Assembly: GCA_965117015.1 (NCBI GenBank)
Contig: OZ220747.1
Coordinates: 1,240,001 to 1,304,000 of the forward strand
Direction of reading: 5' to 3'
Source: Aldehydirespirator sp965117015
GTDB lineage: Bacteria; Actinomycetota; Acidimicrobiia; Acidimicrobiales; Aldehydirespiratoraceae
Length of the DNA: 64,000 nt
Positions 15,507-22,290 of this stretch are shown in pieces. The position numbers were made by a program, and so were the translations under genes. A model generated the notes under the pieces. It saw only the letters and a program-made list of their open reading frames with translations. It was not told the DNA's origin and ran no database searches. Position 1 is the stretch's first letter, and every line of letters begins with the position of its first letter.

Positions 15507-16748
15507 TCAGCGCCTCTTCCTCTTGCTGCGGCTGCGATTCTGGTTGGGACGCTTCGCGCCCGAACCAGGCGGCGTGACGCGGCCACCACCAGGCCGGTTG
15601 CCGGAACGGCTCCGCGAGGGAGCCTTGCCGGTCCGTCCCCGTCGTTCCGTCGTCTTTGCCTGCGGAGGTGTCCGCTTCCGCGCAGGCGCCTTGTCGGTGC
15701 CCTGGGTCCGCTTCCGCGCAGGCGCCTTGTCGGTGCCCTGGGTCCGCTTCCGTGCAGGCGCCTTGGCCTTGGACGGCTTCGCGTCCCTCTTCGGCGTCGG
15801 AGCACCCTTGCCCTCGGTCAGCGACTTCGCCGAGCGAGCCTGAGTGCCGGCGGCACCGGTGCCTTCGGCCTCAGCGGCCGCCCGCTGCTTGGCAACCTGG
15901 GCCCCGAGGGAATCCTCCCCCCGGTAGAAGGACCGGGTGATGTAGGCCTGTTGCGCGATCCGGACCAAGTTCGAGACGATGAAGTAGGTCACGACCGCGG
16001 CGGGCATCACGTACGAGAACACCGGCAGCATGTAGGGGATCAATTTCATCATCATCTGCTGCTGTGGATTGACCGCGGCGGCGCTCTGCCTGCCCTGGAT
16101 CTGACGCTGCTGGTAGAGGCTCGTAAGCAGCACGACCACAAGCATCAACAGATAGGGGAGCGCCGCAACGATGCTCTCGGAGATCACAGAACTCGCGCTG
16201 CGAGACAGATCGACTCCCAACGAGACCATCTCAACGTCCTGGCTCAGGTCCTGATAGAGGTCGTTGTCCTTGGCCAGGAAGTCGGGATCAAATGCCAGCT
16301 CATCCCTGGAAATCGGGGTCTGGACGTAATTGGGTGCCACTCCGGACACGGTGTCGGCAAAGAGACGGGAGGTGAAGCCGAGCTGAGTGCCGATCTCGGT
16401 CGTCCTTCGGGTGAGTCCATCCACCACCCGGAACATGATCAGGAATATCGGACCCTGGACCAGCATGGGGAGCAGACACCCGACTGGATTGAGCCCGTGC
16501 TCCTTGTAATAGGCCATGGTGGCCTCGTTGATGGCCTGACGGTCGCCCTTGTACTGGTTCTGCAGCTTCTTCACTTCGGGCATGTGCTGCTGCATCTGCA
16601 ACATGTTCCGCGTCATCTTCAACGTGAGCGGAGTCACCGCAACCACCGCAGTCAGCGTCAAGAGGGCAATAGCCACGCCATAGTCCGGCAACAGGGAGTA
16701 GAACCAGGCCAGGATCGCGGTGACGACGTCGAACAGGGGATCAAACAT
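15507..16748 (-). CDS. yidC: YidC/Oxa1 membrane protein insertase with basic repeat tail
   Basis: 413 residues. Hydrophobic segments at about 22-45, 92-112, 193-213 and 238-262 form the Oxa1-type core; N-terminal FDVVTAILAWFYSLLPDYGVAIALLTL and PLTLKMTRNMLQMQQHMPEVKKLQ are typical of actinobacterial YidC. It inserts and folds inner-membrane proteins with or without SecYEG. The last 130 residues are strongly basic and probably bind ribosomes. They contain 2.7 copies of the 12-residue repeat KAPARKRTQGTD, encoded by a 36-bp tandem repeat at 15670-15766. It overlaps the yidD stop by 8 bases. Confidence 0.95.
   Translation of the reverse strand: MFDPLFDVVTAILAWFYSLLPDYGVAIALLTLTAVVAVTPLTLKMTRNMLQMQQHMPEVKKLQNQYKGDRQAINEATMAYYKEHGLNPVGCLLPMLVQGPIFLIMFRVVDGLTRRTTEIGTQLGFTSRLFADTVSGVAPNYVQTPISRDELAFDPDFLAKDNDLYQDLSQDVEMVSLGVDLSRSASSVISESIVAALPYLLMLVVVLLTSLYQQRQIQGRQSAAAVNPQQQMMMKLIPYMLPVFSYVMPAAVVTYFIVSNLVRIAQQAYITRSFYRGEDSLGAQVAKQRAAAEAEGTGAAGTQARSAKSLTEGKGAPTPKRDAKPSKAKAPARKRTQGTDKAPARKRTQGTDKAPARKRTPPQAKTTERRGRTGKAPSRSRSGNRPGGGRVTPPGSGAKRPNQNRSRSKRKRR
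15670..15766 (-). repeat. 36-bp tandem repeat inside the yidC tail
   Basis: Two full units (15670-15705 and 15706-15741) and a 25-base partial third unit (15742-15766), identical by eye except for one C/T change in the third unit. In frame, each unit encodes 12 residues (KAPARKRTQGTD) of the basic C-terminal tail. Copy number could vary between strains by slippage without breaking the frame. Confidence 0.95.
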
Positions 16749-17007
16749 CGGAGGTCTCCCCCGTCACGGCCGCGGCTCGCCGGCCATCAGGCACCGGATC
16801 CAACCCCATCGAGCGCCACGGGTGACAGCGGACCAGGCGGCATGCTGTCAGCCACGTGCCGCGCACCGTACCGTGCTTCTGCAGAGCCTCGAGGGCATAG
16901 GCCGAACACGACGGCATGTAGCGGCACGTCGGCGGGCGCCCGGCCCGGGCCAGCTGGTAGGCCCGCACTGCACGGCAGGCAAGTCGTGTCGGCAGCCGGC
17001 GCCTCAC
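16741..17007 (-). CDS. yidD: YidD membrane protein insertion efficiency factor
   Basis: 88 residues with the complete YidD signature: RAYQLARAGRPPTCRYMPSCSAYALEALQKHGTVRGTWLTACRLVRCHPW. The conserved Cys residues and an amphipathic N-terminal helix place it on the inner face of the membrane, where it aids YidC. Its start overlaps the rnpA stop (17004) and its stop overlaps the yidC start, so rnpA-yidD-yidC form a coupled unit. Confidence 0.94.
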   Translation of the reverse strand: MRRRLPTRLACRAVRAYQLARAGRPPTCRYMPSCSAYALEALQKHGTVRGTWLTACRLVRCHPWRSMGLDPVPDGRRAAAVTGETSDV

Positions 17008-17327
17008 CGGATGTCCCCCAACATCTCCCCCAAGGTCGTTCGGAGCTCGGCGGCCGACAAGCCTTCGAGCGACGACGAGATGCCCAGCCGATACTCCCCG
17101 CCGGACAGCACGATCGTTCCGTCGCCGGCAAGCTCGCGCAAAGCCTCCCGCACCCGCCTACGAGCTCTGTTGCGCACAACCGCCGTCCCGACCGACTTCG
17201 GCACTGCGTACAGGACGCGCGCGTCTGTCGGCGTAGCGCGGTACGAGACCCTGAGAGGACCGCGGCGAATACTGGCCGGCACTCGGGGTTCGTGACACGC
17301 GCCGCGGCTGATCGCCGAGCCGGTCAC
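17004..17327 (-). CDS. rnpA: Ribonuclease P protein component
   Basis: 107 residues from a GTG that overlaps the rpmH stop as GTGA (17324-17327). The RNR signature VRNRARRRVREALREL lies at about residues 51-66, preceded by VLYAVPKSVGTA, the central beta strand that contacts the RNA subunit. It processes the 5' ends of tRNA precursors together with the RnpB RNA. The N-terminal helix usually seen (R-L-R-R-x-x-D-F) is not recognisable in ISRGACHEPRVPASIRRG, so the N-terminus is divergent. Annotation is otherwise secure from context. Confidence 0.92.
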   Translation of the reverse strand: MTGSAISRGACHEPRVPASIRRGPLRVSYRATPTDARVLYAVPKSVGTAVVRNRARRRVREALRELAGDGTIVLSGGEYRLGISSSLEGLSAAELRTTLGEMLGDIR

Positions 17328-17458
17328 GCGGCCAGTCGGCTCCGCCCTCTGCGGCGGCGGGTACGCAGCACAGCACGCCCCCCGCGTGTCCTCATTCTGG
17401 CTCGAAATCCGTGTTTTTTATGCCTTTTTCTTATATTCGGCTGAAAAGGGCGCTTCAT
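17324..17458 (-). CDS. rpmH: 50S ribosomal protein L34
   Basis: 44 residues, MKRPFQPNIRKRHKKHGFRA followed by RMRTRGGRAVLRTRRRRGRSRL, the full bL34 pattern. ATG at 17458 behind GAGGAGG; the frame continues upstream without similarity. It is the first gene of the long minus-strand rpmH-rnpA-yidD-yidC-khpB-rsmG-parA-parB block and diverges from dnaA across the probable origin. Confidence 0.97.
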   Translation of the reverse strand: MKRPFQPNIRKRHKKHGFRARMRTRGGRAVLRTRRRRGRSRLAA

Positions 17459-17867
17459 GAAGATCCTCCTCGGCCTGCTCCGATTCGAGCACGCCACAAG
17501 AGCCGTCACCCGGGTCGCTGCTGTGGATGAACGGCGGTCGGCATCCACCGTAGGGCTGACCCTGCGTTGCGACAACCAACCGGCTCAGACAGGCGCCGCG
17601 CGCCATCCACCGCCCGGTGGTCGTGGACGGGATCAAAGAACACTGATGTCATACATCTTACGTATATGTAGTTAACTTGGACTTCATCCAGTCTGAACTA
17701 GTCATTTACCCGCACTCCGGCGTCGGACTTGCAGCCGATGTGGATGCTGCTACGTTCCGCTGGTCACCACCGCAACTGGATCTGGGTCCCACCCTCCTCC
17801 ACTAAGGGGCCACGGAGATCTCTTGTCCACATCTGTGGATGATTCTGTGGAGAAAGGAGATCGACAG
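17459..17867. other. Probable oriC / dnaA control region
   Basis: A 409-base gap between divergent rpmH and dnaA. Just before dnaA lie three DnaA-box-like sequences: TTGTCCACA (17823-17831), TGTGGATGA (17834-17842) and TGTGGAGAA (17846-17854), the last two inverted relative to the first. Two more TGTGGAT matches occur at 17522-17530 and 17739-17747. The stretch 17646-17680 is clearly AT-rich for this genome and could be the unwinding element or hold the divergent promoters. Actinobacteria often place oriC in the dnaA-dnaN gap instead, so the assignment between the two gaps is tentative. Confidence 0.65.
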
Positions 17868-19259
17868 GTGAACACCGACGCCGAGGCGGAGCGGATATGG
17901 ACTAGTTGCGCCCAGAGCATCCGCAGCCAGGTGAGCGACGCCGTGTGGAGAACCACCTTCAGCGGCGCCCGAGCAACCGCCTTCGACGAGCGCTCCCTGA
18001 CACTGGTTGTGCCGACCAGCCTCCAGAAGGCCCGGATCGAGCGCCGCTATTTCGATCTGCTGACCGACGCCCTGGACGAGGCCGAGCCGGACGTGATGGT
18101 TCGGATCGAGATCGACCCGGACTGGGATGAGAGCGAGGACTTCTCTGTTGCGGACGTCGCAGCTCCAGCAGAAGAAGCGCCAGCGTTGCGTGATGCCGCC
18201 CGTGAACCGGGAGCCGCAGGCACCAACGGAGATACCGGGCCCCATGCTCGCTTGACCTTCGAGCAGTTCGTGACCGGAACCTCCAACCGGTTCTCGCACG
18301 CAGCGGCACTCGCGGTGGCCGAGACCCCGGCCGGGCCGTACAACCCGCTGTTGATCCACGGAGACTCCGGGCTCGGGAAGACCCACCTTCTGAGGGCCAT
18401 CGCTCATTACGTGAACCACCATTACCCCTCCTACAAGGTGCGCTACGTCACCAGCGAGACCTTCCTGAACGAGTTCGTGCAGGCGATACGGAACAGCACC
18501 CAGCCGGAGTTCAAGCTCCTGTACCGCAGCAACGATGTGCTCCTAGTCGACGACATCCAGTTCATGGAGGGCAAGGACGGCCTGCAGGAGGAGTTCTTCC
18601 ACACGTTCAACGACCTCCTGCAGAACGGCGCGCAGATAGTCCTCTCCTCCGATCGCTCTCCCGATGCGATGCCCACTCTGGAGGACCGCCTCCGAAGCAG
18701 GTTCAAGTCGGGTCTCATCACAGACATCCAGCCTCCGGACCTCGTCACCCGGTTGGCCATTCTCGAGAAGAAAGCCGAGTCAGCGGCCATCGAGATCCCG
18801 GGCGAAGTGCTCTCATTCATCGCCGAGAACGTCACCGACTCGATTCGTGAACTCGAAGGGGCCCTCATCAAGGTCACGGCGTACGCCAACATCACCGGTC
18901 AGCCATGCTCCTACGAACTCGCCAAACGCGTCCTGGCGGACCTGATAGGCAACACCATCAAGGCACCGGTCACGGTCAGGAGCATCCTCGCCGCCACTGC
19001 CGAGCTCTTCAGCTTCTCTGTAGAACAGATCACCGGCGGCAGCCGGCGCCGACCCCTCGTCGACGCACGTCAAATCGCCATGTACGTGACCCGGAACATG
19101 ACCGACCTGTCCTACCCAGAGATCGGCAGGGCCTTCGGCAACCGGGACCACACCACCGTCATCCACGCCGTGCGCAAGATCGAACACCACATGACCGAAC
19201 GCAAGGACATCTTCGACAAGATCCAGGACCTCCAGAGGCGAGTCGGAGAAATCTCGTGA
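17868..19259 (+). CDS. dnaA: Chromosomal replication initiator DnaA
   Basis: 463 residues from the GTG at 17868, chosen for its AAAGGAG 8 bases upstream. A TTG at 17823 would add 15 residues but lies in the DnaA-box cluster. Domain I (IWTSCAQSIRSQVSDAVWRTTF), an acidic Ala/Pro-rich domain II, AAA+ domain III with Walker A GDSGLGKTH near 165 and Walker B VLLVDDIQF, and domain IV with SRRRPLVDARQIAMYVTRNMTDLSYPEIGRAFGNRDHTTVIHAV, the DnaA-box-binding helix-turn-helix. It opens the origin and loads the helicase. The boxes next to the start suggest autoregulation. Confidence 0.97.
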   Translation: MNTDAEAERIWTSCAQSIRSQVSDAVWRTTFSGARATAFDERSLTLVVPTSLQKARIERRYFDLLTDALDEAEPDVMVRIEIDPDWDESEDFSVADVAAPAEEAPALRDAAREPGAAGTNGDTGPHARLTFEQFVTGTSNRFSHAAALAVAETPAGPYNPLLIHGDSGLGKTHLLRAIAHYVNHHYPSYKVRYVTSETFLNEFVQAIRNSTQPEFKLLYRSNDVLLVDDIQFMEGKDGLQEEFFHTFNDLLQNGAQIVLSSDRSPDAMPTLEDRLRSRFKSGLITDIQPPDLVTRLAILEKKAESAAIEIPGEVLSFIAENVTDSIRELEGALIKVTAYANITGQPCSYELAKRVLADLIGNTIKAPVTVRSILAATAELFSFSVEQITGGSRRRPLVDARQIAMYVTRNMTDLSYPEIGRAFGNRDHTTVIHAVRKIEHHMTERKDIFDKIQDLQRRVGEIS

Positions 19260-19507
19260 GCGCATTCCACCAGGCACAGGGGAGAACCATGGGGATCGTT
19301 GCCCCCATTCCTCTGGACAACTGTGTCAAACAACACCGGAATCAACACCCAGTCGGCAACGCGCTGCCGGATCACTGACCGGCACGGCAAATCTGGGCAT
19401 ATCAGAAGCGCTGTGATTTCAAGGCGTGCCGACCCAAATCCCCAATCCACAGTGCCTAATGTCCTCTACAACCCTTTGAATCCAGCTAGAGGAGAAGCAA
19501 GAAGATC
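19260..19507. other. dnaA-dnaN intergenic region, alternative oriC
   Basis: 248 bases. It contains degenerate DnaA boxes: TCTGGACAA at 19312-19320 (one mismatch to the complement of TTGTCCACA) and CAATCCACA at 19443-19451 (two mismatches to TTATCCACA). The section 19385-19420 is moderately AT-rich. The equivalent gap is oriC in mycobacteria and streptomycetes. The box matches here are weaker than those upstream of dnaA. AGAGGAGAAG near 19488 serves dnaN. Confidence 0.4.
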
Positions 19508-20644
19508 ATGGGCATGAAGTTCCGTTGCGAGCGAGACACGCTCTTGGATGCTCTGACAGTCGCGGTGCGGGCCGCGGCGGGTGCCGGTTCGAACCGGGCC
19601 GCATTGACGGGAGCTCATCTCGACCTGACAGAGGGCGTCCTGACCGTCACCGGCAGTGATCTCGATTTGACGCTGTCGGTGACAGCCGAGGTGCTGGGTA
19701 CCGCCGGCGGTGCCGCGGTGACGCCGGCCCGGCTGCTTACCGATGTGGTCCGGGCGGTTCCGGCCGGAGCGGTCGAGTTCTCGGTGACCGAGGGCGAGGC
19801 CTCGATCGTGGCCGGTTCATCGGAGTTCTCGATCCGACTGATCCCTGAGGAGGACTACCCGCAGTTGTCGTTCACCCAGGAGGCAAGCGAGGACGGCGAC
19901 TCGGCGGCATTCAGTCCAGCAGTCACGTTCAGCGGGGCTGAGTTCCGGGACGCGCTCAGCCAGGTCGTCCGGTCGGCTTCGTCCGATGACTCCAGGCCGA
20001 TCCTCACTGGTGTGCTCATGGCTTCGGAGGGGGAGGGTCGATTGCGGCTGGTCTCGACGGACTCGTACCGGCTCTCGGTACGAGATCTCGAGGGCTCGTC
20101 GATCCTTGGTGAGCACCAGCGAGTCCTGGTGCCGAGCCGGGCTCTCGGTGAGCTGCAGCGGCTGATCGCGGATTCAGACGAAGTGACGTTGAAACTGGCC
20201 GAGCACTATGCGCAGTTCGTAGTGGGAAACGTTCAACTGACCACGCGGCTGATCCCCGGGGACTTCCCCAACTACCAGGGCTTGATCCCGACCGACCATC
20301 CGAACTGCCTGACCGCCAATCGCGAGCAGCTGCTGGAAGTCGTTCGACGGGTACGCCTGCTCGCCCAGGATTCGACGCCGGTCCGGCTGGTGATGAGCGA
20401 CGGGAGCCTCGAGGTCATTGCCATAACGCACGATGTCGGCAAAGCGAACGAATCCATGGAGGCCGATTATGCGGGTGAGGATCTGACCGTCGCGTTCAAC
20501 CCCGGCTACCTCATCGATGGCATCGAGGCCACCACCGGCGAGGAAGTCACGCTGGAGACGGCCGACGCAGTGAAGCCGGCTCTGCTTCGTTCGGTGGGGG
20601 ACGAGGGGTTCCTTTATCTGCTGATGCCGGTGCGGGTGAGCTGA
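19508..20644 (+). CDS. dnaN: DNA polymerase III beta sliding clamp
   Basis: 378 residues, normal for a bacterial clamp of three repeated domains. N-terminal MKFRCERDTLLDALTVAVRA; domain 2 with EFRDALSQVVRSASSDDSRPILTGVLM; C-terminal hydrophobic-cleft motif ending LLRSVGDEGFLYLLMPVRVS (the M-P-V/M-R pattern of clamps). A second ATG at 19514 is an equally good start. The clamp tethers Pol III and mismatch-repair proteins to DNA. Position between dnaA and recF is canonical. Confidence 0.97.
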   Translation: MGMKFRCERDTLLDALTVAVRAAAGAGSNRAALTGAHLDLTEGVLTVTGSDLDLTLSVTAEVLGTAGGAAVTPARLLTDVVRAVPAGAVEFSVTEGEASIVAGSSEFSIRLIPEEDYPQLSFTQEASEDGDSAAFSPAVTFSGAEFRDALSQVVRSASSDDSRPILTGVLMASEGEGRLRLVSTDSYRLSVRDLEGSSILGEHQRVLVPSRALGELQRLIADSDEVTLKLAEHYAQFVVGNVQLTTRLIPGDFPNYQGLIPTDHPNCLTANREQLLEVVRRVRLLAQDSTPVRLVMSDGSLEVIAITHDVGKANESMEADYAGEDLTVAFNPGYLIDGIEATTGEEVTLETADAVKPALLRSVGDEGFLYLLMPVRVS

Positions 20645-20662
20645 TCGTCTCGGGCGTCGGCC

Positions 20663-21748
20663 GTGCGGGTCTGCTCCCTATCGCTTATCGACTTCCGGTC
20701 CTACGCCGAAGCCGAGGTTCTCTTCGCCCCGGGCATGACGGCGATCACCGGGCCGAACGGCCATGGGAAGACCAATTTGCTCGAGGCCCTGGGCTTCGCG
20801 GCCGGCCTGGGTTCGTTCCGGGGTGCCGCCGACGCGGCCCTCATACGTGACGGGGCATCGGCCGCGGTCATTCGCTGTTCGGGGCTCAGGGATGGAGACC
20901 GCGAGATACTGATCGAGGCGGAGCTGGCCCGGGCCCGACCGAACCGGGTGCGGGTGAACCGGCAACCGGTTGCGCGGCGCCGGGACTTGCTCGGAGTGCT
21001 CACGGCTACGGCCTTCTCACCGGAGGACCTCGAGTTGGTGAAGGGCGAACCCGCAGTCCGGCGACGATGGATGGACGACGCCCTAGCGGCGGTCCGACCG
21101 GCCTGGGGGGCGCTGCGCAGCGAGCTGGACCGGATCCTCCGCCAACGCAACACCCTGTTGCGCCAGGCGCAGGGCCGCGCCGTTGGTGATGTGGCCATCA
21201 CCCTCGATGTGTGGGACGACAAGCTGGCCGCCGTGGGCGACGAGCTCCGCGTCCGGCGCCGTGACCTGCTGGCTGCGATGGAACCCCGGATCCAGCGTCA
21301 CTATGGCCACATTTCCCAGGGTCAGGGCGACGCCGACGTGACCTACCTCTCGTCCTGGGGGGAGGACTCGTTGGCCGGTGCACTGGCAGCTGCCCGACCC
21401 ACCGATCTCAAGCGATCGACGAGCACGGTCGGTCCCCACCGTGACGACGTCCTGTTGAAGGTGGGAGGACTTCCGGCCCGAAGCCATGCTTCCCAGGGGG
21501 AGCAGAGGTCCCTCGCCCTGGCCTTGCGATTGGCGGTGGATGCAGAGGTTCGCGAGTGCCGGGGCGTGGAGCCGGTGTTGTTGCTCGATGACGTGTTCTC
21601 GGAACTGGACGCCGGCCGGGCGGCTGCTCTATTGGAGACGCTCCCGTCCGGTCAGCGAATCCTCACTACCGCTACGCCCGAGCTGCCCGCGGGCGTCCAG
21701 CCCCACCAGGTGATCCGGGTCGTCAACGGCACCGTTAGGTCGTTGTGA
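20663..21748 (+). CDS. recF: DNA replication and repair protein RecF
   Basis: 361 residues from a GTG at 20663. N-terminal LSLIDFRSYAEAEVLF and Walker A GPNGHGKTNLLEALGF near 31-46; signature SQGEQRSLALALRLAVDAEV; Walker B EPVLLLDDVFSELDAGR; and a final D-loop/switch region. It is an SMC-like ABC ATPase that loads RecA at single-strand gaps with RecO and RecR. Its stop overlaps the next gene's start as GTGA (21745-21748). Confidence 0.96.
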   Translation: MRVCSLSLIDFRSYAEAEVLFAPGMTAITGPNGHGKTNLLEALGFAAGLGSFRGAADAALIRDGASAAVIRCSGLRDGDREILIEAELARARPNRVRVNRQPVARRRDLLGVLTATAFSPEDLELVKGEPAVRRRWMDDALAAVRPAWGALRSELDRILRQRNTLLRQAQGRAVGDVAITLDVWDDKLAAVGDELRVRRRDLLAAMEPRIQRHYGHISQGQGDADVTYLSSWGEDSLAGALAAARPTDLKRSTSTVGPHRDDVLLKVGGLPARSHASQGEQRSLALALRLAVDAEVRECRGVEPVLLLDDVFSELDAGRAAALLETLPSGQRILTTATPELPAGVQPHQVIRVVNGTVRSL

Positions 21749-22062
21749 CGGTGTCAGCGGGAGATGAGCCCATCGAGCTGGCTGATGCTCTGGAGCGGGT
21801 GTTGGGCTCGCTCGGGGCGCCACCCGCCGACCTGCTGTCGACGGTGTTCCACCGGTGGGAGGAGGTGGTGGGCGCCGAGGTGGCTCGGCACTGCCGGCCC
21901 GTCTCGGTGGAGGGTGATCGGCTAGTGATCGTGGCCTCCGATTCGATGTGGGCCAGCGAGGTACGATGGCTGGCTGAACGGGTGGTGGAACGGGTCAATG
22001 AACTGTCGTCTACCGATCGGCTGAAGTCGATTGCGGTGCGGGTGAGGCCCGTCGCGGACTAG
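21745..22062 (+). CDS. DUF721 / DciA-type protein (helicase-loading factor)
   Basis: 105 residues from a GTG overlapping the recF stop. The DUF721 core is present: HRWEEVVGAEVARHCRPVSVEGDRLVIVASDSMWASEVRWLAERVVERVN. DciA proteins of this family replace DnaC/DnaI as loaders of the replicative helicase in most bacteria. The recF-DUF721-gyrB order is typical of actinobacteria. The mycobacterial relative is larger, with an N-terminal extension; this one is close to the bare domain. Confidence 0.88.
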   Translation: MTVSAGDEPIELADALERVLGSLGAPPADLLSTVFHRWEEVVGAEVARHCRPVSVEGDRLVIVASDSMWASEVRWLAERVVERVNELSSTDRLKSIAVRVRPVAD

Positions 22063-22290
22063 TCGAACAAAGCGCCGTTCGGCCGATGCTCGCTGGTAGA
22101 ATGACGAGCGTGATCGGTGGCTCGACGAAGGGCTTTGTCCCGGTTCGGTGCCCCCGGCTCGCCCGGTCCTTGTCTGCTGTGGCCGGGTCGTGCCAGTGAG
22201 TGCTCGAAGCCTCTGTCTTGTTCTGGCGGCAGACCTCCGATCCATTGTCGCCCGTCGCCCGCGGGACCGTATGAGGAGGGTCTGTTCGGC
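22063..22290 (+). promoter_or_regulatory. gyrB upstream region
   Basis: 228 bases between the DUF721 gene and gyrB. A TAGAAT at 22097-22102 is a good -10 candidate; no clear -35 lies 16-18 bases before it. AGGAGGG at 22273-22279 is the gyrB ribosome binding site. A frame is open across the region in phase with gyrB but shows no GyrB similarity. Confidence 0.35.

Noticed and set aside
15670..15766. CRISPR-like direct repeats
   Set aside because: The units are contiguous with no spacers and lie in frame inside yidC.
15432..17444. 670-codon plus-strand frame over yidC-yidD-rnpA
   Set aside because: Three well-defined minus-strand genes with overlapping starts occupy this stretch.
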